Below are positions 9,093 through 18,883 of a stretch of DNA of 43,182 nucleotides, one piece after another. The position numbers and the translations under genes were made by a program. Numbering within the stretch: the first letter of the stretch is position 1; each line of letters starts with the position of its first letter. This DNA is from Flavobacteriales bacterium (GTDB lineage Bacteria > Bacteroidota > Bacteroidia > Flavobacteriales_D > Crocinitomicaceae), in NCBI GenBank assembly GCA_018883325.1, contig VEQH01000034.1:1-43182 (forward strand), given 5' to 3'. The notes below the pieces were generated by a model that had not been told where the DNA came from, made no database searches, and worked only from the letters and a program-made list of their open reading frames with translations.

Positions 9093-10346
9093 TTATTTCA
9101 TTTCTCTGAAAAAAGCCTCCAATAAATTAGAAAGATTTCCGAATGCACTAAAGCTTAGTTCTTCGTAAGTGTCGTAAATATCGTGGTAGTGCTTGTTTGG
9201 TCCCAAAGTATAAATGTAGAAAGCGGGAACGCCAGCTTCTGTAAAGAAATAATGATCTGAATTTGCCGCAGGACCACGTTTTTTAATTTGAGGAAGGTAA
9301 TTTTTTTCTTTGTTAATGTTTTCCAATCGCGTAAATTCCTCAGGGAAAAGTGTTGCATTGACAACTGTAACTCCTTCTTCACCGCTTCCCATAATATCGA
9401 GATTCAACAAAAATTGAATATTTTTCAAATCAATTGGCGGATGTGAAGCCATATACATTGAACCATACAATCCAATTTCTTCTCCAGCGAAGGCAACAAA
9501 AAGAAGATTGTAGTTTTTCAATCCCTTAGCTTTGAATTTTTCGGCAAGAGAAATCAACATTCCATTTCCGCTTGCGTTATCGTTGGCACCAGGAAAATAA
9601 GTTGCAGCTCCCATTCTTCCTAGGTGGTCATAATGCGCTGTAATCATTATTGTTTTCTTCGCTTTTTTTGTTGCAGGTAAATACCCAATAACGTTGCGTG
9701 CAGTGTGATTTTTAATTTTTGCGTCAATCGCGAAAGTAACGGTTGAGTTACTCAGGAAATAATTTTTAAACGCAGTTTCTTGAATTTGAATGTATGGAAA
9801 ATTGTGCGCTTTTCCTGAAACTGACCACATGAGTTTCGTGCTTACAACTTCCATTACAGGTGCATATTTTGCAATTTTTTCGAGGTTTTCTTTCACTTTT
9901 GTGAGTGTATCGCCACCATAACCGATGTTCTCGAAATAGAACATTTTGTTTTTATCGAGCTTGGAAAAACTGTATTTACCTGTGTACATCTCATAAATTC
10001 CCAAGGTTTGAAAAACCATTGTGCCATTTCCTTTTCCTGAGGCTGCATCGACAATAAAATCAACACCCGGAGTCAATTGTTTGTCTCCGATTTTAACTTC
10101 CAATTTATTTGGAAACGTATTTACTGGAAATGAAAAAGACTGAAAATATGTTCCGTTAAGTGCTTCTAATCCAATTTCCTGAAAGGTTTTTGCAATGTAA
10201 TTTGCGGCAAGTGAATCACCACCATTTACATAGCCTCTACCGTGAAATTCGGGCGAGCAAAGTTGTTTTGTAAAGTTTTTTACTCGATCACTTTGAGCTA
10301 CAAGTTGTAAACTAAAAAAAAGACTAGTTAGAAGGGCTATTCGCAT
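9093..10346 (-). CDS. M28-family zinc aminopeptidase, exported
   Basis: A secreted peptidase of the M28 family that removes N-terminal residues using two zinc ions. All ligands are visible: HYDHLG (His near residue 233), GANDNASGNG (bridging Asp near 255), FAGEEIG (catalytic and ligand Glu near 287), NLDIMG (Asp near 313) and KHYHDIYDT (His near 388). The open frame extends to 10442, but I choose the ATG at 10346 because it gives a textbook signal peptide (MRIALLTSLFFSLQLVAQS). That start overlaps the upstream gene's 3' end by 23 nt, so translation may be coupled. Length about 417 residues, normal for the family. Confidence 0.87.
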   Translation of the reverse strand: MRIALLTSLFFSLQLVAQSDRVKNFTKQLCSPEFHGRGYVNGGDSLAANYIAKTFQEIGLEALNGTYFQSFSFPVNTFPNKLEVKIGDKQLTPGVDFIVDAASGKGNGTMVFQTLGIYEMYTGKYSFSKLDKNKMFYFENIGYGGDTLTKVKENLEKIAKYAPVMEVVSTKLMWSVSGKAHNFPYIQIQETAFKNYFLSNSTVTFAIDAKIKNHTARNVIGYLPATKKAKKTIMITAHYDHLGRMGAATYFPGANDNASGNGMLISLAEKFKAKGLKNYNLLFVAFAGEEIGLYGSMYMASHPPIDLKNIQFLLNLDIMGSGEEGVTVVNATLFPEEFTRLENINKEKNYLPQIKKRGPAANSDHYFFTEAGVPAFYIYTLGPNKHYHDIYDTYEELSFSAFGNLSNLLEAFFREMK

Positions 10347-11382
10347 AACGACGGCAGATTTTAAGGATGAATTCTTCTGTTGTCTCACTCTCCAAATCCC
10401 AACGTTGATTTTCTGCCATATCAGCCAAAATTGAACGCGCACTTGCTAGATTTACTTGCGAATCCAAACGTTTGATAGAAGAAGAAAACTCATCACTTGA
10501 GCCTCCAAATAATTCATTGATTAATTGTAATTTTTCATTCAAACTAAAAGAACCGATTAAAGTATCCAAAGGAACGATAGAATAATTTTGTCTCACGTTA
10601 GTTTCAATTTTTTTAAGTTTTGCAGCCAAAGGATGCTCATTTTCAGCATTGTAATTCGATGGTGAAAATTGTTCAGTAACTGGCGCTGTGTAACTTACAG
10701 GCGTTTCAACAACAGGTGTTTCCATAATCGGAGCAACAACTTCAGGTGCTTTTTCTTCGATTGGTGCAACAGCTGGCGATTCTTCTATCGGAGCATTTGC
10801 AAATACTGGAGTTGGGAATTTTACTTCGTCGAAATTACTCACTGGAACTGGTTTCTTTTCGATTTCAATTTCTGGTTGAACATCTTCTATTGTTACACTT
10901 GGAGCAGTTTCAGCGAATAAAGAAACAGGTTCAGCAATTGGAGTTGTATCGAAAATTTCTGGTGTAATAACTGTTTCAACGATAGGTGTTGCTTGTGTTT
11001 CCTCTACAACTTCAACTGGATTTTCAGCAGGAATTTCGAAATCCATTGCGGTTGTTTCTTCAACTTTCTCTTCTTCAACTTCTGGAGTTATTTCCTCATT
11101 TACAGGCTCGTCGAATAAAGAAAAATCAAAAGGAGTTTCATCTACTTTTTCCGTTTCTTTTATTTCTTCAATGATTGGTGCATTGAAAACGACTTCTTGC
11201 TCATCAATTAAAGGCGTTTTTGTTCCCAAAATAGAATCAGCGTAAACTTTATATCTTACTACCACTAATCGTTCATACAATTCTCGGGATTGATTCACCA
11301 TTGTTTCCAATTCAGCTAATTCAATGGATCCATTTTCAATTTTTTCAAGTGAATTTTCAATGGCAGTAATCAAAGACTTCAT
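10324..11382 (-). CDS. Unknown protein with Pro/Glu-rich central repeats
   Basis: I do not recognise a named family. The 352 residues fall in three parts: a helical N-terminus (1-60, ENSLEKIENGSIELAELETM), a long acidic linker (about 65-235) rich in EE, APIEE, VVETPV and PVTPE-like tracts, and a conserved-looking C-terminal helical domain of about 110 residues (SLNEKLQLINELFGGSSDEF, RSILADMAENQRWD). No signal peptide is visible, so it is probably cytoplasmic, with the low-complexity linker as a flexible spacer. Its last 23 nt overlap the peptidase gene. Low-complexity composition makes homology searches with the middle unreliable; the C-terminal domain is the part to search. Confidence 0.7.
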   Translation of the reverse strand: MKSLITAIENSLEKIENGSIELAELETMVNQSRELYERLVVVRYKVYADSILGTKTPLIDEQEVVFNAPIIEEIKETEKVDETPFDFSLFDEPVNEEITPEVEEEKVEETTAMDFEIPAENPVEVVEETQATPIVETVITPEIFDTTPIAEPVSLFAETAPSVTIEDVQPEIEIEKKPVPVSNFDEVKFPTPVFANAPIEESPAVAPIEEKAPEVVAPIMETPVVETPVSYTAPVTEQFSPSNYNAENEHPLAAKLKKIETNVRQNYSIVPLDTLIGSFSLNEKLQLINELFGGSSDEFSSSIKRLDSQVNLASARSILADMAENQRWDLESETTEEFILKICRRYANSPSN

Positions 11383-11551
11383 ATTTTTAATTTTAGGTAA
11401 TTTTTCAACAAAAATGTAAAGTTGCTAACGAATTTGCAACGGGGTTAAACTTAATAACGATTTTTAAATTCCAAAGTTAAAAACTACACAAGTCATTGAG
11501 CGAAAAAATCTCAATTACTTATTAAAATAAATGTTAACAATTTAAAGAACT

Positions 11552-12127
11552 ATGTTTTTAGAACAATTTCCTGGTGAAGGTCGCCAAAATGGTTGGATTG
11601 AAGTGATTTGCGGATCAATGTTTTCTGGTAAAACTGAAGAATTGATTCGTCGAATGCGTCGTGCAGAATTTGCCAATCAAGCGTTTATTATTTTCAAACC
11701 TGAAATTGATAATCGTTACTCAAAGAAAAAAGTGGTGAGTCACCAAGGAAATGATTTTGAAGCTGTTGTAGTTAAATCATCGGAAGAAATCATAGAGAAA
11801 TGGAACGGCGAAAAAGTTGTTGGTATTGATGAAGCTCAATTTTTCGATCAAGGGATTGTTGAAGTTTGCAATAAATTAGCCAACAAAGGAGTTCGCATTA
11901 TCTTGGCAGGTTTAGATATGGATTACAAAGGAGTTCCTTTTGGACCAATGCCGGCCTTACTTTCAATTGCAGAATACGTCACAAAAGTGCATGCTATTTG
12001 CGTTTCTTGTGGTAATTTAGCTCAATTTTCACATCGAACGGTCAAAGAATCTGAACAAGTTTTGGTGGGTGCTGTTGAAAAATACAAACCGCTTTGTCGT
12101 TCGTGTTATAATAATGCACAACATTGA
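11552..12127 (+). CDS. tdk: Thymidine kinase (type II, zinc-containing)
   Basis: This 191-residue enzyme phosphorylates thymidine with ATP in the pyrimidine salvage pathway. It has the Walker A loop GSMFSGKTEE (about residues 20-29), the catalytic/Walker B GIDEAQFFD (about 91-99), a lasso-type substrate segment near KYKPLC, and a zinc ribbon made by CVSCG and CRSC. Length and motif order match bacterial TK1-type enzymes. The stop codon overlaps the TTG start of murF-alr (TTGA), which points to a coupled operon. Confidence 0.95.
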   Translation: MFLEQFPGEGRQNGWIEVICGSMFSGKTEELIRRMRRAEFANQAFIIFKPEIDNRYSKKKVVSHQGNDFEAVVVKSSEEIIEKWNGEKVVGIDEAQFFDQGIVEVCNKLANKGVRIILAGLDMDYKGVPFGPMPALLSIAEYVTKVHAICVSCGNLAQFSHRTVKESEQVLVGAVEKYKPLCRSCYNNAQH

Positions 12128-14421
12128 AACTAAATTTAACGTTTGACGAATTTTGCTTGGCCATCAATGGTCAACATTTACATGGTTCCAAAGAGGAAAT
12201 CATTCAACAAATACAATTTGACACGCGCAAAATTTATCCTTTACCCAATCAAGCTTTTTTTGCGTTGAAAGGTGCGTATCGCGATGGACATGATTTCATC
12301 AGCGATGCGTATAAAAAAGGTGTGTGCACTTTTGTCGTTTCTGAACCAAAATTGCCTGAATTGCGCGATGCTACTTTTATTTTTGTGAAAGATACCTTGC
12401 GCGCTTTGCAAGATTTGGCGTGTTATCACCGTAAAAAGTTCACGTATCCAATCATTGGAATCACAGGAAGTGTTGGAAAAACAACAGTTAAAGAATGGTT
12501 GTTTCATATTCTTTCTGATAAATACCGAATTGTTAGAAGTCCGAAAAGTTTCAATTCTCAGTTGGGAGTTGCTCTTTCGCTATTGAATTTGCACGAAGAA
12601 TGCGACCTTGCTATTATCGAAGCAGGAATATCAAAACCAGGCGAAATGGAAGCTTTGGAACGAATGATTCAACCCACAATTGGAATTTTGACTTCGGTGA
12701 GTAAAGCCCATGAAGACAATTTTCCTTCGTATGAAGTGCATTTGAAAGAGAAAATGGCGCTTTTCAAAAATGTAAAAACTACTGTTTTGGGTTCTGGATT
12801 TTTGATTAGTCAAGAACAAATGCGCTCCATTAAAGCTTATCAGCCAACGGTTGGAGAATTTACAAAAGAATTGCAGTTATTACCTTTTCAAGATCGCGGT
12901 AGTGTTGCATCTGCATTATTGGCGATTGCAACTGCGAAAATTTTAAAAGGTTTAAATATTGAGAAAATTGCGACGCTTCCTCGTTTGGCGATGCGTTTGG
13001 AAACCTTTGAAGGGCGTGAAAATTCAATAATTATAAACGATACTTACAATTTAGATTTAGACGCACTAAAACTTTCTTTGGAATATCAATTGGCTTTAGC
13101 TGATGGAAAAAAACGCATTGTAATCGTTGGTTTAGAAGACGAATGGACACATTTAGAAGATAAAATCCGCTTGACAATTGACGATTTCAAACCTGATTTA
13201 TTGGTCTTTTCGCGCAAACCAAAAATTTCAGATGTTGAATTGAAGGATGCAATTGTTTTGGTTAAAGGTACACGTGGCGCAAAAATGGAAAAAATCGCTC
13301 GTTCGTTTAAGTCAAAGCAACACAAAACCGAGGTAGTTTATAATTTATCGGCGATTAAACATAATTTATCTATTTTCAAGAATCAGTTGCAAGCGAGCAC
13401 TAAAATCCTTGCGATGGTGAAAGCACAATCGTATGGAGTTGGATTGGAGAAAATCGCTTCCTTTTTAGAAAAAATCGGAATTTCCTATTTAGGTGTTGCT
13501 TATTCAGATGAAGGAGTAGAATTGCGAAAAAGCGGGATAAAAATTCCAATTTTAGTGATGAATCCAGAAGAAGAAGGTTTTGAGGCATGTATCAAGTACA
13601 ATCTCGAACCTGCGATTTATTCCTTGAACCAATTAGATGAATTGATTTCAACATTAATTTCAATGGAGAAATCTAATTTTCCAATTCATATTAAGTTAGA
13701 CACAGGAATGCGTCGTTTGGGTTTTGAGCGCGAAGAATTGGCAAAGCTGATGGAAATTGTTCAAGCACAGCCTGAGGTTAGAATTGCAGGTGTTTATTCT
13801 CATTTAGCTGATGCCGATAATCGCAGAGATAAACGTTTTACGCAGTTGCAAATCAGTCGTTTTCAAGAAACGTGCGCTTGGATTTCAAATAAAGTACCTT
13901 ATCCATTTATTCGCCATTTATTAAACTCAGAAGGAATTGCCAACTTCAGCGAGGCGCAATTCGATATGGTTCGCATTGGTATAGGAATGTATGGAATTTC
14001 TTCAAATCCAACCCTTCAAAAGCGTTTGCAAGCTGTCATCAATTGGAAAAGTGAGATTTCGCAAATTAAAACAATTCAAGTAGGGGAGAGCGTAGGTTAC
14101 TCGCGCACGTTCATGGCAAACGAAAAAATGAAAATTGCGATTATTCCTGTGGGTTATGCCGATGGCTTTAGAAGAAGTTTAAGTAATGGAAAAGGTGGCG
14201 TTTTTATTAAAAATACGTATTGTCCAATTCTGGGTAAAGTCTGTATGGATATGATTATTGTGGATGTCACCAAATTGAATGTCGTTGAAGGAGATGAGGT
14301 TGAGATTATTGGCGAAAATCAAACAATTGAAACATTCGCTAAAGCAATGGACACAATTCCTTATGAAGTAATGACGTCTATTTCTAAAAGGGTTCACAGG
14401 GCTTATAGTGAGGAGGATTGA
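12124..14421 (+). CDS. murF-alr: Bifunctional MurF-alanine racemase fusion
   Basis: A 765-residue fusion seen in Bacteroidota. The N-terminal half (about 1-390) is MurF-like, the ligase adding D-Ala-D-Ala to UDP-MurNAc-tripeptide: GITGSVGKTT P-loop, SFNSQLGVALSLL, EAGISKPGEME, KAHEDNF, and the ATP-grasping NDTYN. The C-terminal half is alanine racemase: VKAQSYG with the PLP Lys near residue 433, LDTGMRRLGF, RIGIGMYG, VGYSRTF with the catalytic Tyr near 659, and GYADGFRR. Both activities lead to the D-Ala-D-Ala end of peptidoglycan. The start is TTG at 12124, overlapping the tdk stop; no in-frame ATG lies nearby. The MurF half looks short between the ATPase part and the RLE segment. Confidence 0.9.
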   Translation: MKLNLTFDEFCLAINGQHLHGSKEEIIQQIQFDTRKIYPLPNQAFFALKGAYRDGHDFISDAYKKGVCTFVVSEPKLPELRDATFIFVKDTLRALQDLACYHRKKFTYPIIGITGSVGKTTVKEWLFHILSDKYRIVRSPKSFNSQLGVALSLLNLHEECDLAIIEAGISKPGEMEALERMIQPTIGILTSVSKAHEDNFPSYEVHLKEKMALFKNVKTTVLGSGFLISQEQMRSIKAYQPTVGEFTKELQLLPFQDRGSVASALLAIATAKILKGLNIEKIATLPRLAMRLETFEGRENSIIINDTYNLDLDALKLSLEYQLALADGKKRIVIVGLEDEWTHLEDKIRLTIDDFKPDLLVFSRKPKISDVELKDAIVLVKGTRGAKMEKIARSFKSKQHKTEVVYNLSAIKHNLSIFKNQLQASTKILAMVKAQSYGVGLEKIASFLEKIGISYLGVAYSDEGVELRKSGIKIPILVMNPEEEGFEACIKYNLEPAIYSLNQLDELISTLISMEKSNFPIHIKLDTGMRRLGFEREELAKLMEIVQAQPEVRIAGVYSHLADADNRRDKRFTQLQISRFQETCAWISNKVPYPFIRHLLNSEGIANFSEAQFDMVRIGIGMYGISSNPTLQKRLQAVINWKSEISQIKTIQVGESVGYSRTFMANEKMKIAIIPVGYADGFRRSLSNGKGGVFIKNTYCPILGKVCMDMIIVDVTKLNVVEGDEVEIIGENQTIETFAKAMDTIPYEVMTSISKRVHRAYSEED

Positions 14422-14470
14422 TTTTTTTTAAAATTTGAAAATTAGCTAATTTGAAAATTTGAAAATTCAG
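14422..14470. repeat. Short TTTGAAAAT tandem repeat
   Basis: After the murF-alr stop, TTTGAAAAT-type units recur three or four times with one TTAGCTAA between them. This low-complexity spacer is of the same A+T-rich kind as the repeat fields at 25-26 kb. Confidence 0.5.
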
Positions 14471-14578
14471 GATGATAATTGGGATTCCCTTCATTTTACC
14501 ATTAAAGATTTGTATCCTTTTGAACAGGCTCAAAATGTTTTTTCATTGTTGATAGTTTAACATTAAATTAAAGAAAAT

Positions 14579-14613
14579 TTTGATTATCAATCAATATCAA
14601 AACTGTACCTTTG
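14579..14613 (+). promoter_or_regulatory. Bacteroidota-type promoter of the secreted 987-residue protein
   Basis: TTTG at 14579-14582 and TACCTTTG at 14606-14613 match the -33 and TAnnTTTG -7 elements of the Bacteroidota primary sigma factor, with a 23-nt spacer (slightly long). The start codon is at 14645, leaving a short leader. Confidence 0.6.
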
Positions 14614-14644
14614 CACCCGAATTAAAGAAATCCTATCGGGAAGC

Positions 14645-17608
14645 ATGAAGTTTTTAGTTTTAGTAGTTTTTATTTCAGTTTCCCAACTCTATTTTTCCCA
14701 AATACGTTATTACGCCCAAGGTTTTGAAAATGCCTCAACCACTTGTCCTGAAAACTGGACTTTTTCGGGTGGAAATCGCACAACTCAACATGCTAAAACG
14801 GGGACTTATTCAGCGCGAGTTGGTAGGTCGGGAGAAAGTAATACTTTGATTTTAGATCCTGTAAACGTTTCGCTTTTATCCAATGCAACTTTGCGCTTAA
14901 ATCATTCGATTTTAGGAGGGAATGGACCTGGAATCGACGTGCGTGAAGGTGTTGTTTTTATGATTTCATTGGATGGAGGAGCTTTTACTACTGTTTCTAA
15001 ATTGGCAGGAAGCAATGACCATAGTTATTCTTGGTCGCAAACTGGTGGTGTAAACGGTATCGCTTGTGCCGCGCCAAATGATGTAACTTACCAAACTCCA
15101 AATACATTCACCTTTCAAATTCCAGCAGGAACAACAACCGTTTCTGTGAAAATTATTTCTATCAACGTTCAAGTTGGAGCAACGGCAGCAATTAGGTGTT
15201 CTAATTTCGTGGCAATGATGACAGATCCGAATCCAACGGCTTCTAATTTTGACCGAAATGACGAGGGAATTTATATTGATGACGTTGAAATTTGGGCAGA
15301 TGGACCGAGTGTTCAAGCGCCGATAACGGTTTGCCAAAATCAAGCTTTTTCTGTTGGAATTAATAACACAAACGCAGGGATGACTTTCGCTTGGTCAGGA
15401 CCAAATGGATTTACTTCTACAAGTCAAAACCCTCAAGTTTCTTCAGCTGCCACAACGGCAATGTCGGGAACTTATTCAAATGTAGTTTCATTTGGCACTT
15501 GTCCAGTTGTGACTTTAAATCAATTGGTTACAGTGAATGCTGCTCCAAATTTAGTCGTTTCAGGTCCACTTGTTTTTTGTGCAGGAACAGCAACAACACT
15601 AACAGCCTCAGGAGGATCTTCCTACCAATGGTCAAATGGCTTGGGAACAAATGCTTCCGCAACCATAAATACAGCAGGAACTTACACGGTAACTGCTTCT
15701 GGAAATGGAACTTGTACAAGTCAGCAAACAATTGTGGTTGATGAAATTACAAGTCAAACCAACACTACAACAGCAAGTGTTTGCGACACCTACACTTGGA
15801 CTGTCAACAATCAAACCTATACTCAAAGTGGAAATTACACAGTTGTAAACGGTTGTATCACTGAAAATTTAGCTTTAACAATTACAACAAGTACTCAAAA
15901 TTCAACCACAGCAAGCGCTTGTGATTCTTATACTTGGAATCAAAATGGAAGCACTTATACATCATCTGGAGTTTACACGCATACAGTTGCTTGCCATACA
16001 GAGATTTTAAATTTGACAATTACGCCTAGCACAACCAATACTTCAAGTGTAAACGTTTGTAATTCTTACACTTGGCCGATGAATGGACAAACTTACAACA
16101 CTTCTGGAATCTATACTTTTCAAAATGGTTGTGTGCTTGAAACGCTCAATTTAACTATTGAAACAACACCTTTATTAACATTTAACAACCCAACAGTTTG
16201 TCAAGGGCAAGTAGCAACTTTAACGGTTTCAAGTAGTCAACCGGGAACAACTTATTTATGGAGTGATGGACAAACCACAAGTAGTATCAACGTTTCACCA
16301 AGTTTAACGACGAGTTACAGTGTCGTTGGCTCCAATGAATTTGGTTGTGCAAGCAACGGAATCGGAATGGTCAATGTTACTCCAAGTCCTGTTTTGATAT
16401 ATCAAGATACAAGCGTTTGCCTTGGTCAGTCGGCAACAATTTCTGTTTCACCAATGACAACTGGCGGGACTTATTTATGGAACACAGGGGAAACTACAGC
16501 TTCGATTCAAGTTTCACCAACTCAAAACACAGCTTACACCGTTCAATATACTTTAAATGCTTGCCAATCATCGGTTGCAACGATTAATGTTAGCATTGCT
16601 CCACCATTTGTGTTGAGTGCGAATAATGCAACGATTTGTAAAGGAAATACGGCTACAATCAATGCTTCAAGTTCGATACCTGGCGGAATTTTTACTTGGG
16701 GAAATGGCTCAACAGCTGCAAGCGCTCAGTTTTCTCCACAAGCAGATACAACTGTTACTTTTTCATACGCTTTAAATGGTTGCTCAAACAGCGCCTCGGC
16801 AACAATTACTATTTTAGAATTACCTGATTTATCTTTCAACGCTTCGCAAACAGAAGGTTGTGCTCCTTTAAATATTTCTTTTACAACGCCATTTTTAGAG
16901 TCGAGTCTATGCTCATGGAAAATTGACGGTCAAGAAGTAAGTACAAATTGTGGAGATTTGAATTATTCTTTCAATAATCCAAATTGCTACGATATTTCCC
17001 TGACAATTTTAGGAACGAATGGCTGTTCAAATACAGTTAGTTACACAGATTTAGTTTGTGTTTATCCAAATCCAGTTGCTAATTTTTACCACAATGAATT
17101 GGCCAACTACCAAACTTCAGCAAATGTTGAATTTACAAATTCAAGTGAAAATGCGCTTCAAAATTGGTGGAATTTTGGCGATGGAGGAATAGCATCAAAT
17201 GACAACAATCCAACTCACACTTTTTTCTTTGAAAGTTCGGCTTCATTTACAGTTGAATTAGTTGTTGAAAGCGAGTTTGGATGTAGAGATAGTATTCAAA
17301 AAGAAGTGAGTTTCAAGGAAGAATTATACGTTTATATTCCGAATACATTCACTCCCGATCAAAGCGGAGTAAATGACGTTTGGTTGCCCATTTTTTCCAC
17401 ATTTGTAAATGAAGGAAACTATGAGTGTAGCGTTTTTAACGGTTTTGGTGAGCAAGTGTTTTATACAAAAGATTATCACCAAGCTTGGGATGGAACTTTT
17501 GAAGGAAAAAAAGCGCAAGACGGAACTTACACCTATTACATTCAATACAGTAGTTTAGAAAATGCCAAAAGCACCATTTTGACAGGTCATGTCAATTTGT
17601 TGCGATAG
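14645..17608 (+). CDS. Large secreted protein with Ig/PKD-like repeats and a type IX sorting C-terminus
   Basis: A 987-residue surface or secreted protein. It starts with a signal peptide (MKFLVLVVFISVSQLYFSQ) and an adhesin-like beta domain to about residue 220. After Ig-like segments come three imperfect 46-residue repeats at about 372-509 (each with C-Y-TW and a closing G-C), then more Ig-like units. A PKD-type NWWNFGDGG lies near 840. It ends in the gliding-motility-type domain: VYIPNTFTPDQSGVNDVW, FNGFGEQVF, WDGTFEGKKAQDGTYTYYI. That ending is the usual type B signal for export by the type IX system. Function (adhesion, matrix) is inferred; no enzymatic domain is visible. Confidence 0.85.
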   Translation: MKFLVLVVFISVSQLYFSQIRYYAQGFENASTTCPENWTFSGGNRTTQHAKTGTYSARVGRSGESNTLILDPVNVSLLSNATLRLNHSILGGNGPGIDVREGVVFMISLDGGAFTTVSKLAGSNDHSYSWSQTGGVNGIACAAPNDVTYQTPNTFTFQIPAGTTTVSVKIISINVQVGATAAIRCSNFVAMMTDPNPTASNFDRNDEGIYIDDVEIWADGPSVQAPITVCQNQAFSVGINNTNAGMTFAWSGPNGFTSTSQNPQVSSAATTAMSGTYSNVVSFGTCPVVTLNQLVTVNAAPNLVVSGPLVFCAGTATTLTASGGSSYQWSNGLGTNASATINTAGTYTVTASGNGTCTSQQTIVVDEITSQTNTTTASVCDTYTWTVNNQTYTQSGNYTVVNGCITENLALTITTSTQNSTTASACDSYTWNQNGSTYTSSGVYTHTVACHTEILNLTITPSTTNTSSVNVCNSYTWPMNGQTYNTSGIYTFQNGCVLETLNLTIETTPLLTFNNPTVCQGQVATLTVSSSQPGTTYLWSDGQTTSSINVSPSLTTSYSVVGSNEFGCASNGIGMVNVTPSPVLIYQDTSVCLGQSATISVSPMTTGGTYLWNTGETTASIQVSPTQNTAYTVQYTLNACQSSVATINVSIAPPFVLSANNATICKGNTATINASSSIPGGIFTWGNGSTAASAQFSPQADTTVTFSYALNGCSNSASATITILELPDLSFNASQTEGCAPLNISFTTPFLESSLCSWKIDGQEVSTNCGDLNYSFNNPNCYDISLTILGTNGCSNTVSYTDLVCVYPNPVANFYHNELANYQTSANVEFTNSSENALQNWWNFGDGGIASNDNNPTHTFFFESSASFTVELVVESEFGCRDSIQKEVSFKEELYVYIPNTFTPDQSGVNDVWLPIFSTFVNEGNYECSVFNGFGEQVFYTKDYHQAWDGTFEGKKAQDGTYTYYIQYSSLENAKSTILTGHVNLLR

Positions 17609-17770
17609 GAGCTAAGTTTCGTTTGAGAATTCGGTATTGTTATTTGGGCTTTTGAAAAGTACAGAATCTCGATTTGAAAAGTAAACTTTTTGATTTATTA
17701 TTTATCCGTTGATTCGAAATTTCCATCAATTTTTTGAGATAAAAAGTTGTGATGTCAGTGTTTTTATTTT

Positions 17771-18868
17771 TTAGAAGTCCGCAAGTTCATAATTTGTACT
17801 ACGTCCGCCCTGTTGTTCTTGTCGCAATATTTCCTTATCAATTAAATCTTTTATGTCTCGTAATGCACTGTCAGGCGAACATTTTGCAATTTTTGCCCAT
17901 TTTGATGATTTCAGTTTCCCGTCAAATCCGTCAAAAAGTTTGTTCAACACTAATCTCTGTCTTTCATTAAATGTTGTATTCTCGTGAATTTTCCAAAATT
18001 CGGTTTTTCTTAATATTTTCTGTAATGTTGCTTCTGTTGCTGTTAGTGAATTTTTAAGGCAATGAAAGAACCAGTTTAACCAATCTGTGATGTCACCACT
18101 GCTGTGTTGAACCTTTTGTAAAATCTCATAATACTTTTTCCTTTCAACCAAAATTTGACTTGACATACTGTAATAACGTTCTTTCGTTTTGTCAGCACGT
18201 GCAAGCATTAAATCTGAAATAGCTCTTGCAATTCTTCCATTTCCATCATCGAATGGGTGAATGATAATAAACCAAAAATGAGCAATTGCGGCTTTTAAAA
18301 CTGGGTCAATCGGAGAGTTGTCATTAAACCATTTTAAAAATTTCTCCATTTCTTCTTTCACGCTGTTAGCTGGAATCGCCTCGTAATGGACTCTTTCTTT
18401 TCCCATTGCTCCCGATACAATATGCATCTCACCTGTTCTATAGCGTCCAACTTCTATTTTGTGCATTCCGCTATGTCCAGTAGGGAAGAGTGCAGAATGC
18501 CAAGCAAACAGTCTTTTATTTGTTAGTGGTTTTTGATAGTTTTGAGATGCGTCAAGCATCATTTCAACAACTCCCTCTACGTGTCTGTTTGCTGATACAA
18601 GTCCAGCGATGTTAATACCAAGTCTTCTTGCAATTGATGAACGAACTTGTTGATAGTCCAGTTTTTCCCCTTCTATTTCTGATGATTTTATTACGTCAAG
18701 CGTTAAAGTAGTAAGTGTCGTTTCTTCTTTTGTTGCAAAACCTAGCGTGTTCATTTGCCCAATTATCTTACCTTGTAAGTTTCGAACTTCACCAAAAATG
18801 GCATTGATGTCGGTTTCCCGCCAAGTGAAGTTTGTCCAGTTTTCATATTGGTATATATATCTTGCCAC
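17771..18868 (-). CDS. Fic-family AMPylase with DUF4172 N-terminus and winged-helix C-terminus
   Basis: A 365-residue Fic protein that transfers AMP from ATP to a target hydroxyl. The catalytic loop is H204-PFDDGN-GR212, complete including His and the GNGR phosphate site. The inhibitory helix motif S62-x3-E66-G67 (SSEIEG) lies N-terminal to the Fic core, as in self-inhibited class II enzymes. The DUF4172 part opens the protein (YENWTNFTWRETDINAI), and a winged-helix-like region (about 305-365: SSKWAKIAKCSPDSALRDIKDLI) closes it. The start is GTG at 18868. No antitoxin gene is adjacent. Upstream lies a tandem palindromic operator-like region, so autoregulation through the winged helix is a reasonable guess. 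Confidence 0.88.
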   Translation of the reverse strand: MARYIYQYENWTNFTWRETDINAIFGEVRNLQGKIIGQMNTLGFATKEETTLTTLTLDVIKSSEIEGEKLDYQQVRSSIARRLGINIAGLVSANRHVEGVVEMMLDASQNYQKPLTNKRLFAWHSALFPTGHSGMHKIEVGRYRTGEMHIVSGAMGKERVHYEAIPANSVKEEMEKFLKWFNDNSPIDPVLKAAIAHFWFIIIHPFDDGNGRIARAISDLMLARADKTKERYYSMSSQILVERKKYYEILQKVQHSSGDITDWLNWFFHCLKNSLTATEATLQKILRKTEFWKIHENTTFNERQRLVLNKLFDGFDGKLKSSKWAKIAKCSPDSALRDIKDLIDKEILRQEQQGGRSTNYELADF

Positions 18869-18883
18869 TTTTTGAAATAGTTG

